A stretch of DNA of 64,000 nucleotides from Rhodopseudomonas_A palustris_F (GCF_000013745.1 NC_007925.1:744001-808000), one strand, 5' to 3'. Counted from the first letter of the stretch, positions 1 through 8,910 are shown. Made by a program: numbers and translations. The notes: generated from the sequence alone by a model not told the origin.

Positions 1-482
1 CTGCGGTCAACGGCGTCGCCGCCGGCGCCGGCGCCAACATCGCATTTTCCTGCGACATCGTGCTGGCGGCGAAGTCGGCGAAATTCATCCAGGCCTTCGC
101 CAAGCTCGGCCTGGTGCCGGATAGCGGCGGCAGCTGGTTTCTGCCGCGCCTGGTCGGCGCCGCACGGGCCCGCGCGCTGGCGCTGTTGGCGGAGCCGGTG
201 GCCGCCGAGCAGGCGGAAGCCTGGGGCATGATCTGGAAAGCGGTCGACGACGCGGGATTGCTCGCCGAGGCGCATCGGCTGGCGGCGCATTTCGCCACCC
301 AGCCGACCACGGGGCTGGCGCTGATCAAGCAGGCGCTCGATGCATCCGAGAGCAACAGCCTCGATCAGCAGCTCGATCTCGAATGCGATCTGCAAGGCCA
401 GGCCGGCCGCACCGCGGACTACAGCGAAGCCGTCGCGGCGTTCTTCGACAAGCGGCCGCCGCACTTCATCGGGAGACCATGA
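1..482 (+). CDS. paaG: PaaG-type 1,2-epoxyphenylacetyl-CoA isomerase (partial, 5' end outside window)
   Basis: Crotonase-fold enzyme that isomerises ring-1,2-epoxyphenylacetyl-CoA to oxepin-CoA in the aerobic phenylacetate pathway. The reading frame is open from the first base (AVNGVAAGAGANIAF), so the N-terminal part lies outside the window. Visible are the oxyanion-hole region (NGVAAGAG) and the FAKLGLVPDSGGSWFLPR segment, where Asp replaces the second Glu of ordinary hydratases, as is typical of PaaG. The stop codon overlaps the paaI start. The paaI-paaK context makes PaaG much more likely than a general enoyl-CoA hydratase; this is inferred from family and context. Confidence 0.88.
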   Translation, partial: AVNGVAAGAGANIAFSCDIVLAAKSAKFIQAFAKLGLVPDSGGSWFLPRLVGAARARALALLAEPVAAEQAEAWGMIWKAVDDAGLLAEAHRLAAHFATQPTTGLALIKQALDASESNSLDQQLDLECDLQGQAGRTADYSEAVAAFFDKRPPHFIGRP

Positions 483-958
483 TGCACGCACGCAAAGAAT
501 CCATCGACCGGCTCGATCCGCAGGTGCTCGCGGAAGCCTGCGCCGACGCCATGCAGCGCGACGACCGCGCCACCAAGACGCTCGGCATCGCGGTGGTGCG
601 CGTCGGCCCCGGCGAGGCGGTGCTGACCATGACGGTGCGCGACGAGATGGCCAACGGCCACGGCATCTGCCACGGCGGCTTCATCTTCACGCTGGCGGAT
701 TCCGCCTTCGCCTATGCGTGCAACAGCTATGGCCAGCGCACCGTGGCGCAGCAATGCGCGGTGACGTTCCTGCAGCCGGTGCGTGTTGGTGCGCGGCTGG
801 TCGCTCACGCCTTCGAGCGCTCCAAGGCGGGGCGCGGCGGCATCTACGACGTCACGGTGCGGGACGCCGACAACGTCGCAGTCGCCGAGTTTCGCGGCCA
901 TTCGCGCACCGTCGCCGGCGACCTGTTGGCGCCCGACACCGACACCCCGCAACAGTGA
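482..958 (+). CDS. paaI: Hydroxyphenylacetyl-CoA thioesterase PaaI
   Basis: Hotdog-fold thioesterase of about 158 aa that releases CoA from dead-end (hydroxy)phenylacetyl-CoA intermediates and so recycles CoA in the paa pathway. The segment GHGICHGGFIFTLADSAFAY is the PaaI/4HBT signature with the HGG turn and catalytic Asp. Two in-frame ATGs lie at 479 and 482. The second is preferred because GGGAGA at 471-476 then sits at a workable distance. It overlaps the paaG stop, and paaK follows after 9 bp, so the three genes should be co-transcribed. Confidence 0.9.
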   Translation: MHARKESIDRLDPQVLAEACADAMQRDDRATKTLGIAVVRVGPGEAVLTMTVRDEMANGHGICHGGFIFTLADSAFAYACNSYGQRTVAQQCAVTFLQPVRVGARLVAHAFERSKAGRGGIYDVTVRDADNVAVAEFRGHSRTVAGDLLAPDTDTPQQ

Positions 959-967
959 TAGGCCGTC

Positions 968-2302
968 ATGGTTGAAATTCCTCTGCGCAAACTAAGTCAG
1001 CTCGCTCCCGAACCAGCCACGCTCGATCACTACGAGCGCGCCTCGCTGGACGAGCTGCGCGCCTGGCAGCTCACGCAACTACGCTGGTCGCTGCGCCACG
1101 CCTACGCCAACGTGCCGCATTATCGCAAGAAATTCGACGCCGCCGGCGTGCATCCCGACGATCTGACCTCGCTCGATGATCTGGCGAAATTTCCGTTCAC
1201 CACCAAGGCCGATCTGCGCGACAACTATCCCTACGGCATGTTCGCAGTGCCGGAGCACGAGGTGGCGCGGGTGCACGCCTCGTCGGGCACCACCGGCAAG
1301 CCGACCGTGGTCGGCTACACCAAGGGCGACATCGAGATCTGGGCCGACGTGGTGGCGCGCTCGATCCGCGCCGCTGGCGGCCGCCCCGGCATGAAGCTGC
1401 ACAACGCCTATGGCTACGGCCTGTTCACCGGCGGGCTCGGCGCGCATTACGGCGCCGAGAAGCTCGGCTGCATGGTGATCCCGGTGTCCGGCGGCATGAC
1501 CGAGCGGCAGGTGCAGCTGATCACCGACTTCAAGCCCGACATCATCATGGTGACGCCGTCCTACATGCTGGCGATCCTCGACGAATTCCGCCGCCAGGGG
1601 ATCGACCCGCGCAAGTCCTCGCTGAAAGTCGGCATCTTCGGCGCCGAGCCTTGGACCAACGCGATGCGCGAGGAAATCGAGCAGACCTTCGATCTGCACG
1701 CCGTTGATATCTACGGCCTGTCCGAAGTGATCGGGCCGGGCGTCGCCTCGGAATGCGTGGAGACCAAGGACGGGCTGCACGTCTGGGAAGACCATTTCTA
1801 TCCCGAGATCATCGATCCCGATTCCGGGAAAGTGTTGCCGGACGGCGAGCAGGGCGAGCTGGTGTTCACCTCGCTGACCAAGCAGGCGATGCCGGTGGTG
1901 CGCTATCGCACCCGCGACCTGACGCGGCTATTGCCCGGCACCGCGCGGTCGATGCGGCGGATGGAGAAAGTCACCGGCCGCACCGACGACATGATCATCC
2001 TGCGCGGCGTCAATCTGTTTCCCAGCCAGATCGAGGAGAAGCTGCTGACCATCGCGGCGCTGTCGATGCACTATCAGCTGGTGCTGACCCGGACGGGCCG
2101 GATGGACGAGCTCGAGGTTCACGTCGAGGCGCGGCCGGATGCGGCGGCGAGCGAGCTGCGCGAGGCCGCAGCCAATCGGCTCGAGCTGGCGATCAAACAC
2201 ACCATCGGCATCACCACGCGGGTGATCATCCGCGATCCCGACAGCATCGAACGCTCGGCCGGCAAGGCCAAGCGCATCGTCGACCGTCGGCCGTCGGCCT
2301 AG
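968..2302 (+). CDS. paaK: Phenylacetate-CoA ligase PaaK (copy 1)
   Basis: ATP-dependent AMP-forming ligase (444 aa) that activates phenylacetate to phenylacetyl-CoA, the entry step of the paa pathway. The adenylate-forming P-loop HASSGTTGKPTVVGYTKGD is present, as are the aryl-pocket segment NAYGYGLFTGGLGAHYGAE and YGLSEVIGPG, followed by a C-terminal AMP-binding_C_2 type domain. It is ordinary in length for the family. A second ligase at 16472 is clearly related. The copy here sits between paaI and a TetR gene within an operon-like array, so it is probably the main phenylacetate ligase. Confidence 0.93.
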   Translation: MVEIPLRKLSQLAPEPATLDHYERASLDELRAWQLTQLRWSLRHAYANVPHYRKKFDAAGVHPDDLTSLDDLAKFPFTTKADLRDNYPYGMFAVPEHEVARVHASSGTTGKPTVVGYTKGDIEIWADVVARSIRAAGGRPGMKLHNAYGYGLFTGGLGAHYGAEKLGCMVIPVSGGMTERQVQLITDFKPDIIMVTPSYMLAILDEFRRQGIDPRKSSLKVGIFGAEPWTNAMREEIEQTFDLHAVDIYGLSEVIGPGVASECVETKDGLHVWEDHFYPEIIDPDSGKVLPDGEQGELVFTSLTKQAMPVVRYRTRDLTRLLPGTARSMRRMEKVTGRTDDMIILRGVNLFPSQIEEKLLTIAALSMHYQLVLTRTGRMDELEVHVEARPDAAASELREAAANRLELAIKHTIGITTRVIIRDPDSIERSAGKAKRIVDRRPSA

Positions 2303-2311
2303 CAGGGCGCC

Positions 2312-2953
2312 ATGGCACGCCCCCGCGCCACCAATTACGACGACAAGCGCCGCGCGATCCTTGAGCGCTCCGCGGAGCTGTTCTCGGAATACGGCTACGA
2401 CCGCGCCTCGATGAACAAGATCGCCGAGGCTTGCGGCGTCTCCAAGGCCAACCTCTATCACTACTACAAGGACAAGGACGAACTGTTGTTCGACGTGATC
2501 CGCTCGCATCTCGAAGCGTTGCTCGCGGTGGTCAAGGCGGCGCAGCGGCCGGAGCTTCCCCCCGACGACCAATTGCGCGAGCTGGTGGCGGCGCTGCTCG
2601 AGGCCTATCGCGACGCCGACGCCCAGCACAACGTCCAGATCTCCAGCTTGCGGTTTCTCTCGCCGCCGCGCCAGACCGCGCTGAAGAACGTCGAACGCGA
2701 ATTGGTGCGAACCTTCTCCGATGCGGTCGCGGCGGTGGCGCCGCAGCTCAAGGGCACCGCGCTGTTGAAGCCGGTAACGATGTCGCTGTTCGGCATGGTG
2801 AACTGGCACTATCTCTGGTTCAGCGATGGGGGAGCGGTGAGCCGCGCCGACTATGCCGAGCTGGTGACGCGGCTGATCGCCGACGGCTCGCGCGATCTTT
2901 TGGCGCGCGCGCCGGCGCCGCCCACCAAACGCGCCGCGGAGCGGCGGCGATGA
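2312..2953 (+). CDS. TetR-family regulator, probably PaaR-like
   Basis: A 213-aa TetR repressor. The N-terminal helix-turn-helix lies at about residues 25-50 (MNKIAEACGVSKANLYHYYK), followed by a helical ligand-binding domain with no recognisable motif. It starts 9 bp after paaK and precedes paaZ. TetR-type PaaR proteins that respond to phenylacetyl-CoA are known from beta- and some alphaproteobacteria, so control of paa genes is a reasonable inference. A PaaX-type repressor is also encoded at 10001, so this cluster has two candidate regulators. Confidence 0.8.
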   Translation: MARPRATNYDDKRRAILERSAELFSEYGYDRASMNKIAEACGVSKANLYHYYKDKDELLFDVIRSHLEALLAVVKAAQRPELPPDDQLRELVAALLEAYRDADAQHNVQISSLRFLSPPRQTALKNVERELVRTFSDAVAAVAPQLKGTALLKPVTMSLFGMVNWHYLWFSDGGAVSRADYAELVTRLIADGSRDLLARAPAPPTKRAAERRR

Positions 2954-3060
2954 CGATGTGGCCCAAGACGACGTGGCCCAAGCACAAAGTTGCGACTCCT
3001 CATCCTGAGAGTCTGACCGGAAATCCGGCCAATGCGATCGGGCACTTCGCTCAACACATG

Positions 3061-3146
3061 TCATGGCCGGGCTTGTCCCGGCCACCCACGGAAACAGGCA
3101 AGGCGTCGCTTGTGGGCGTGGATGGCCGGGACAAGCCCGGCCATGA
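3061..3146. repeat. Dispersed palindromic repeat, family A (copy 1)
   Basis: An 86-bp imperfect palindrome. The outer arms read TCATGGCCGGGCTTGTCCCG and its reverse complement, with a less symmetric core. Copies of exactly the same length lie at 8412-8497 (core inverted) and 60510-60595. Intergenic between tetR and paaZ; probably a REP-type extragenic element able to fold as a long hairpin. Confidence 0.85.
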
Positions 3147-3206
3147 CGTGGAGAGGTTGGCGAACTTTCGATACGCAACCCGCGTGGAATGGGGTGGGAT
3201 TTTCCG

Positions 3207-3340
3207 TCAGGCCCTGAGGAGCCCGGCGGAGCTCGCAGAGCGAGGTCGGGCGTCTCGAAGGATGAGGAGATGTTCCGCCTCATGGTTCGAGACGCGCGCC
3301 CGCCCGATCGGCGCGCTCCTCACCATGAGGTTCCGTCGTG
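3207..3340. repeat. Degenerate family C repeat (CTGAGGAGCCCGG type)
   Basis: The segment contains CCTGAGGAGCCCGGC, GGGCGTCTCGAAGGATGAGG and a CTCACCATGAGG arm. These sequences recur at 42312-42459 and 56352-56505. It lies between the family A copy and the paaZ start, so the 2954-3362 gap consists mostly of repeats; no gene is visible in it. Confidence 0.6.
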
Positions 3341-3362
3341 AATCAAACTGCAGGACCATCCG

Positions 3363-5387
3363 ATGAAACTTGAAAGCTTTGTGCAGGGCCAGTGGCGCGC
3401 CGGCCGCGACCGCATAGAGATCCGAAGCGCGGTGACCGGCAACGTGGTGGCTGAGGCGACGAGCGGCGGCCTCGATCTGCGCCAGGCGCTGGCCTATGGC
3501 CGCGACACCGGTGGCGCGCACCTGCGGCGGCTGAGCTTTCACCAGCGCGCCGAGCTGTTGAAAAAACTCGCGAGCTATCTCGGCGAGCGCAAGGAGCAGC
3601 TCTACAAGCTCTCCTTCGCCACCGGCGCCACCCGCGGCGACGCGCTGATCGACGTCGACGGCGGCATCGGCACGCTGCTGGTCTATGCCGGCAAGGGCCG
3701 TCGCGAATTGCCGAACGCCACATTCCTGCTCGACGGCGCGGTTGAACCGCTGTCGAAAGGCGGCAACTTCGCCGGCCGGCACATCGTCACGCCGCTGCGC
3801 GGCGTTGCGCTGCATATCAACGCCTTCAACTTCCCCTGCTGGGGGCTGCTGGAGAAACTGGCGCCGGCCTTGCTCGCCGGCGTGCCGGTGATCAGCAAGC
3901 CCGCCACGGTGACGGCTTACGTCGCGCACGCGCTGGCACGGATGATCGCGGAGTCACAAATCCTGCCTGAGGGCGCGCTGCAATTCCTGGTCGGCTCGAC
4001 CGACGACCTGTTCGAGCATCTGACCTGCCAGGACGTGGTGTCGTTTACCGGATCGGCCGCGACCTCGCAGGCCCTGCAGCGCCATCCGGTGATCGCGCGC
4101 GAGGCGGTGCGCTTCATTGCCGAACGGGATTCACTGAACGCCGCCATCCTGGCGCCGGATGCCGCGCCCGGCACGCCGGAGTTCGATCTGTTCGTCAAGG
4201 AAGTGGCGAAAGAGATGACGGTGAAGGCCGGACAGAAATGCACCGCGATCCGCCGCGCGCTGCTGCCCGCCGCGCATCTCGACGCCGCGATCGCCGCGCT
4301 GCGCACGCGGCTCGCCTCTGTGACGATCGGAAATCCGGAGCTGGACAATGTGCGGATGGGGCCGCTGGTCGGGCTCGATCAGCGCCGCGACGTGCTGGCG
4401 CATGTCGCCACGCTCCGCCAAGAGGCCGAGCTGGTCGCGGGCGACCCCGACAATTTCGAGATCGAGGGCGCCGATGCCCGCCGCGACGCGTTCCTGCCGC
4501 CGTTGTTGTTGCATTGCGCCGACCCGGCGCGGGCCACCGCGGTGCACGAGGTGGAAGCGTTCGGCCCGGTCTGCACGCTGATGCCCTATGGCGATCTCGC
4601 CGAAGCGATCACGCTGACCAATCGCGGCGGCGGCAGCCTGGTCGCCTCGGTCTATACGCATGACGCCGACACCGCGGCCGAACTGGTGTTCGGCGTCGGC
4701 GCCTTCCACGGCCGGCTGGTGCTGATCGATCGCGACTGCGGCAAAGAACAGACCGGCCACGGCTCGCCGATGCCGCAACTGCTGCATGGCGGCCCCGGCC
4801 GCGCCGGCGGCGGCGAGGAACTCGGCGGCCTGCGCAGTCTCGCGCATTACATGCAGCGCACCGCGTTGCAGGGCTCGCCCGCGATGCTGAGCGCGATCAC
4901 CGGCAGCTGGTCGAAGGGCGCGCCGCTCGTCCTGGAGCGGCACCCGTTCCGTTATCATTTCGAAGATCTGGCGATCGGCCAGAGCTTTTCCTCCAAGGAA
5001 CGCGTGGTGACGCTGGAGGACATCGAGCACTTCGCGCATTTCACCGGCGACACTTTCTATGCCCATATGGACGAGGAGGCGACCGCAGGCCATCCGTTCT
5101 TCCCCGGCCGCGTCGCCCACGGCTATCTCTTGTTGTCGTTCGCCGCCGGGCTGTTCGTCGATCCCGATCCCGGCCCGGTGCTGGCGAATTACGGCCTGGA
5201 TAGCTTGCGCTTCCTGAAGCCTGTGGTGCCCGGCGAGGCGATCAAGGTGCGGCTCACTGCGAAAGAGAAGTCGCCGCGCAACGCGCAATATGGCGAGGTG
5301 CGCTGGGACGTCGAGATCACCACCGGCGCGGGCGATACCGCCGCGACCTATGAACTGCTGACCATGAACGCGATGCGCGCTGATTGA
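3363..5387 (+). CDS. paaZ: Bifunctional oxepin-CoA hydrolase / aldehyde dehydrogenase PaaZ
   Basis: Two-domain enzyme (674 aa). The C-terminal MaoC-type hydratase opens the oxepin-CoA ring and the N-terminal aldehyde dehydrogenase oxidises the resulting semialdehyde to 3-oxo-5,6-dehydrosuberyl-CoA. The ALDH domain spans about residues 1-520, with the NAD fold around VVSFTGSAAT and the catalytic Cys at about residue 293 in KAGQKCTAI. The MaoC domain spans about 525-674 and carries FTGDTFYAHMDEEAT and RVAHGYLLLS, the Asp/His catalytic region. Both active sites look intact, so this is the full bifunctional form and not the ALDH-inactive variant. Confidence 0.94.
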   Translation: MKLESFVQGQWRAGRDRIEIRSAVTGNVVAEATSGGLDLRQALAYGRDTGGAHLRRLSFHQRAELLKKLASYLGERKEQLYKLSFATGATRGDALIDVDGGIGTLLVYAGKGRRELPNATFLLDGAVEPLSKGGNFAGRHIVTPLRGVALHINAFNFPCWGLLEKLAPALLAGVPVISKPATVTAYVAHALARMIAESQILPEGALQFLVGSTDDLFEHLTCQDVVSFTGSAATSQALQRHPVIAREAVRFIAERDSLNAAILAPDAAPGTPEFDLFVKEVAKEMTVKAGQKCTAIRRALLPAAHLDAAIAALRTRLASVTIGNPELDNVRMGPLVGLDQRRDVLAHVATLRQEAELVAGDPDNFEIEGADARRDAFLPPLLLHCADPARATAVHEVEAFGPVCTLMPYGDLAEAITLTNRGGGSLVASVYTHDADTAAELVFGVGAFHGRLVLIDRDCGKEQTGHGSPMPQLLHGGPGRAGGGEELGGLRSLAHYMQRTALQGSPAMLSAITGSWSKGAPLVLERHPFRYHFEDLAIGQSFSSKERVVTLEDIEHFAHFTGDTFYAHMDEEATAGHPFFPGRVAHGYLLLSFAAGLFVDPDPGPVLANYGLDSLRFLKPVVPGEAIKVRLTAKEKSPRNAQYGEVRWDVEITTGAGDTAATYELLTMNAMRAD

Positions 5388-5446
5388 TGTCGACGGGCGA
5401 TTCCGGCTAAGCTGTTCGACAATCAACAACGACAGCGGAGGAAGCG

Positions 5447-5758
5447 ATGATTCTCGTCACGGTGATGTATCCGGCCGGAGCGGAGTCGACATTCGACGTG
5501 GACTATTATCTGCAAAAGCACATTCCGCTGCTCAAGGAGCGCTGGTCGGCGCACGGCCTGCGCCACGTCCAGGTGCTGCGCGGCATCGGCAAGCCCGACG
5601 GCATCGCGCCGGACTATCAGATGATGGCGCTGTTGACCTTCGAATCGCTCGACGCCTTCAAGGCCGCCGGCAAGGCCCACGGCCGCGAGATCTTCGCCGA
5701 CATTCCGCACTTCACCAACAGCCAGCCGTCGCTGCAGATCAACGACGTGCTGCAATAG
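5447..5758 (+). CDS. EthD-family dimeric alpha/beta-barrel protein
   Basis: A 103-aa protein with the EthD family pattern MYPAGAESTFDVDYYLQKHI and a conserved Phe/His-rich C-terminal segment (IPHFTNSQPSLQINDVL). A strong ribosome site (GGAGGAAGCG) precedes the ATG. It lies 59 bp after paaZ and is probably the last gene of that transcript. EthD proteins are small ferredoxin-like-fold dimers found beside catabolic oxygenases. The specific function is unknown, and a role in paa metabolism is inferred only from position. Confidence 0.75.
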   Translation: MILVTVMYPAGAESTFDVDYYLQKHIPLLKERWSAHGLRHVQVLRGIGKPDGIAPDYQMMALLTFESLDAFKAAGKAHGREIFADIPHFTNSQPSLQINDVLQ

Positions 5759-5784
5759 TTGATGGGGCCTGCTCCATAGAAGGT

Positions 5785-5899
5785 CGTCATTCCGGGGCGC
5801 GAGCAGCGAAGCTGCGAGTGAGCCCGGAATCCATAACCCCTGCAGGGAGTATGGATTCCGGACTTGCTCGTTCTGACGAACTCGCAATCCGGAATGACG
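5785..5899. repeat. Dispersed palindromic repeat, family B (copy 1)
   Basis: Inverted repeat bounded by CGTCATTCCGG and CCGGAATGACG, with GCGAGCAGCGAAGCTGCGAG inside the left arm. Related copies lie at 17840-17960, 34599-34722 and 56633-56746. It fills the gap between the convergent ethD (+) and paaE (-) genes and could act as a bidirectional transcription barrier. Confidence 0.85.
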
Positions 5900-5952
5900 G
5901 CCGCGTTATTGGTCGAGCGCCTCAACTGATCGGGAGCTCACACGCCCGCCCC

Positions 5953-7035
5953 TCACACCGCGTCGTAATCGATCACCACGCGGTCCGACACCGGATGCGC
6001 CTGGCAGGTCAGCACGAAGCCGGCGTCCAGCTCCCACGGCTCCAACGAATAGTTGACGTCCATCCGGGTCTCACCCTCGACCACCTTGGCGCGGCAGGTC
6101 GAGCACATGCCGCCCTTGCAGGCGTAGGGCAGGTCGATGCCGGCGCGCAGCGCGGCGTCGAGAATCGCTTCGCCTGCGGCCACCGGCACTTCCTTGCGCT
6201 TGCCGTCGATGATCAGTGCGGCGATCGCCGCCGGCGGCGCTTGCGGCGCGATCACCGGGGTCGGCCGCGGCTTGCCGCCGGAGCCCGCGACGAAGCGCTC
6301 GACATGGACGCGATCGGCCGGCACGCCGAGTTCGGCACAGGTGGCGGCGATCTCCTCACTCATCGCGGTCGGGCCGCAGATGAACACGTGATCGATCGCC
6401 TGCGCCGGCAGCATCGCGCGTAGTAGCAGCGTCACCCTGTCGCGATCGAGCCGGCCGTGCAGGATCGGCAGATCCTGCTCCTCCTGCGAGAGCACGTGAA
6501 ACACCGCCAGCCGCGCCATGAAACGGTCTTTGAGATCCTGCAGCGCCTGGCGGAACAGGATGTTGGAGGTGGTGCGATTGCCGTAGAACAGGAAGAACCG
6601 GCTGTTCGGCTCGCGCGCCAGGATGCCGCGGATGATCGAGATCAGCGGCGTGATGCCGGAGCCCGCCGCGAAGCCGACATGGACGCGGGATTCGCCCGGC
6701 GCGTGCGCCACCCCGAACCGGCCGCTCGGCGTCATCACCTCGATCTGGTCGCCGGATTTCAGCTGCTCCAGCGCCCAGCCCGAAAACGCCCCACCATTGA
6801 CCTTCTTCACCGCGATGCGCAATTCGCGATCGTCGGGACCCGAGCAGATCGAGTAGGAACGGCGCAGTTCCTCGCCATCGAGCGTGGTGCGCAGCGTCAG
6901 ATATTGCCCCGGCGCGAAGGTGTAGTCCGCGGCGATCTCGTCGGGGATCGTAAAGCTCATCGACACCGCGTCTTGGGTTTCGCGGCGCAGCTCGGCAATG
7001 GCGAGGCGATGGAATTTCGGGGTGTGGGATGTCAT
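5953..7035 (-). CDS. paaE: Phenylacetyl-CoA 1,2-epoxidase reductase subunit PaaE
   Basis: Reductase (360 aa) that passes electrons from NADPH to the PaaABC diiron epoxidase. The N-terminal FAD-binding domain carries RSYSICS, and an NAD(P)-binding domain carries GSGITPLISI and the CGP turn FICGPTAMSE. A C-terminal plant-type [2Fe-2S] ferredoxin domain carries CKGGMCSTC plus a later Cys in VLTCQAHP. Length and domain order match PaaE. It is the last gene of the paaABCDE operon, 13 bp after paaD. Confidence 0.95.
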   Translation of the reverse strand: MTSHTPKFHRLAIAELRRETQDAVSMSFTIPDEIAADYTFAPGQYLTLRTTLDGEELRRSYSICSGPDDRELRIAVKKVNGGAFSGWALEQLKSGDQIEVMTPSGRFGVAHAPGESRVHVGFAAGSGITPLISIIRGILAREPNSRFFLFYGNRTTSNILFRQALQDLKDRFMARLAVFHVLSQEEQDLPILHGRLDRDRVTLLLRAMLPAQAIDHVFICGPTAMSEEIAATCAELGVPADRVHVERFVAGSGGKPRPTPVIAPQAPPAAIAALIIDGKRKEVPVAAGEAILDAALRAGIDLPYACKGGMCSTCRAKVVEGETRMDVNYSLEPWELDAGFVLTCQAHPVSDRVVIDYDAV

Positions 7036-7048
7036 CGGCTATCTGCCT

Positions 7049-7549
7049 CTAGTGACACTTGAAGTAATCGAACGGTTCGCGACAATCCAGGCAGCGCCAC
7101 AGCGCCTTGCACGAGGTCGAGCCGAATTCCGACAGCACGGTCGTCGCGATCGAGCCGCATTGCGGGCAGGCGACCTGTTGTTCGCCGAACAGCGCGCGGC
7201 GACCGCCGCCCGATAGCGGCGGCGCGATGCCGTAGTCACGCAGCTTGCGGCGGCCAGCGTCGCTCATCCAGTCGGTGGTCCAGGCCGGCGACAGCACGGT
7301 GGTGATCTTGGCGCCGGCGATGCCCTCGCGGGCCAGTGCCAGTTCGATTTCTAGCGCGATCATGGTCATCGCCGGACAGCCCGAATAGGTCGGCGTGATC
7401 GACACCTCGATCCGGTCGCCGCTCACCGTGACGTCGCGCAGCACCCCGAGATCCTCGATGGTCAACACCGGAATCTCCGGATCGACCACATTGGCGGCAG
7501 CGGCCCAGGCGCGTTGCCGCAGCGTGCCGAGCTCGCCGGCCGCGCTCAC
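7049..7549 (-). CDS. paaD: Phenylacetyl-CoA epoxidase accessory protein PaaD
   Basis: A 166-aa protein with an N-terminal MIP18/DUF59 domain (VVDPEIPVLTIEDLGVLRDV, then TPTYSGCPAMTMI) and a C-terminal zinc-ribbon-like region with CPQCG and WRCLDCREPF. PaaD is required for epoxidase activity and is thought to help metal-centre maturation. The GTG start at 7549 overlaps the paaC TGA (GTGA). The open frame continues further upstream, but this start gives the normal PaaD length and tight coupling. A GTG one codon upstream (7552) is possible. Confidence 0.92.
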   Translation of the reverse strand: MSAAGELGTLRQRAWAAAANVVDPEIPVLTIEDLGVLRDVTVSGDRIEVSITPTYSGCPAMTMIALEIELALAREGIAGAKITTVLSPAWTTDWMSDAGRRKLRDYGIAPPLSGGGRRALFGEQQVACPQCGSIATTVLSEFGSTSCKALWRCLDCREPFDYFKCH

Positions 7550-8322
7550 CACGTGGCACCCGGGAAGCTGCGCTGCAGCGATTGCAATTCGCTGAGCAGA
7601 TGGCCGAGATGTTCGCTGTGATGGCCGGCGCGGCCTCCTTTCTGCATCCAGCTTGAACTCGGCTGCTGCAGCGTCGCGCGCGCCAGCACGCTCGCAACGG
7701 TCTCGCTCCAGCCGGCGCGCAGGCGCTCCGGATCGATCGCGATGCCGTCGGCGATCAGCGCGGCGTCGCCGTCGTCGACTTGAAACATTTCCCCGGTGAA
7801 GGCCCACAATTCGTCGACCGCGGCCTGCGCGCGGCGATGGCTTTCTTCAGTGCCGTCGCCGAGCCGGATCACCCATTCGGAGGCATGGCGCAGGTGGTAG
7901 GCGCTCTCCTTCTCGGATTTGGCGGCGATCGCCGCAAGCGTCGGATCGCTCGAGCCCATCATCGCCCGCCAATACGAATCGGCGAACGCCGAGTAGAACA
8001 ACTGTCGCAGCATGGTGCGGGCGAAATCGCCGTTCGGCTGCTCGACCAGCAGTAGGTTCCGATATTGCCGGACGTCGCGCAGATAGGCCAGGCTGTCCTC
8101 GGTGTTCGCCGCACCTTCGACCTCGGCGGCGTAGTTGAAGAGCTCGCGGGCCTGGCCGATCAGGTCGAGCCCGATATTGGCCAGCGCCATGTCCTCTTCG
8201 AGCATCGGGGCGTGGCCGCACCACTCCGACAAACGATGGCCGAGCACCAACGCGTCGTCGCCGCGCCGCAGCGCGTAGTTGACCAGCGGAGTCTCGGCGA
8301 TTGCGATCGATGCGGTGGCCAT
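7546..8322 (-). CDS. paaC: Phenylacetyl-CoA 1,2-epoxidase structural subunit PaaC
   Basis: Ferritin-like structural subunit (258 aa) that pairs with catalytic PaaA. It contains GHRLSEWCGHAPMLEEDMAL, QARELFNYAAEVEG and SAYHLRHASEWVIRLGDGTE, typical of PaaC. The diiron ligands are partly absent, as expected of the non-catalytic partner. The start follows about 280 bp of non-coding DNA holding a family A repeat that separates paaB from paaC. This gap is unusual, because paaABCDE genes are normally contiguous. Confidence 0.93.
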   Translation of the reverse strand: MATASIAIAETPLVNYALRRGDDALVLGHRLSEWCGHAPMLEEDMALANIGLDLIGQARELFNYAAEVEGAANTEDSLAYLRDVRQYRNLLLVEQPNGDFARTMLRQLFYSAFADSYWRAMMGSSDPTLAAIAAKSEKESAYHLRHASEWVIRLGDGTEESHRRAQAAVDELWAFTGEMFQVDDGDAALIADGIAIDPERLRAGWSETVASVLARATLQQPSSSWMQKGGRAGHHSEHLGHLLSELQSLQRSFPGATW

Positions 8323-8411
8323 GGAATTCGCTCCAAACTCGCTTCGAATGCGTCATCCTGAATCGCCCGACCGAAATGGGAGCGGGCCGATCAGGCACTT
8401 AACTCACCACG

Positions 8412-8497
8412 TCATGGCCGGGCTCGTCCCGGCCATCCACGCCCACAAGCGACGCCGTTGCTGTTTCCGTGGATGGCCGGGACAAGCCCGGCCATGA
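8412..8497. repeat. Dispersed palindromic repeat, family A (copy 2, core inverted)
   Basis: An 86-bp element with the same arms as at 3061 and 60510, but with the internal CCCACAAGCGACGCC core in the opposite orientation. It lies inside the paaB-paaC gap and would form a long hairpin in the operon mRNA. The rest of the 8323-8602 gap shows a weak CTCCTCACCACGAGG fragment and no gene. Confidence 0.85.
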
Positions 8498-8602
8498 CGG
8501 AGAGAGGCCGCCCATTCTCGATAGGCCCTTTGCGTAGCAGGGCGACACCGATCTCACCTTATGGCGCGAGACGTGACGCAGCTCCTCACCACGAGGAAGC
8601 GC

Positions 8603-8890
8603 TTACATATGCCCGACTTCCTCCGGCACTTCGTAGAACGTCGGGTGGCGATAGATTTTGCTTTCCGCCGGCTCGAACATCATGCCGGCCTCGGTGGGGT
8701 CCGAGGCGGTGATGGCGTTCGACGGCACCACCCAGATCGACAGCCCTTCGCCGCGCCGCGTATAGACGTCGCGCGCCGCCTGCAGCGCCAACGTAGCGTC
8801 GGCGGCGTGCAGCGATCCGGCGTGCTTGTGGGCGAGCCCGTTGCGGCTGCGGATGAACACTTCCCAGAGCTGACTGTTCGGCTCGCTCAT
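8603..8890 (-). CDS. paaB: Phenylacetyl-CoA epoxidase subunit PaaB
   Basis: Small subunit (95 aa) that bridges PaaAC heterodimers in the epoxidase complex. The family pattern LWEVFIRSRNGLAHKHAGSL is present, followed by ALQAARDVYTRRGEGLSIWV and a C-terminal SKIYRHPTFYEVPEEVGHM. The length is normal. It starts 20 bp after the paaA stop, so the two are co-transcribed. Confidence 0.95.
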   Translation of the reverse strand: MSEPNSQLWEVFIRSRNGLAHKHAGSLHAADATLALQAARDVYTRRGEGLSIWVVPSNAITASDPTEAGMMFEPAESKIYRHPTFYEVPEEVGHM

Positions 8891-8910
8891 GCTCGGCTCC
8901 TGCTGATAGA

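Noticed and set aside
1928..3283. Minus-strand open frame over paaK/tetR and the repeat region
   Set aside because: Reads antisense through two well-supported genes and through the palindromic repeat; no recognisable domain.
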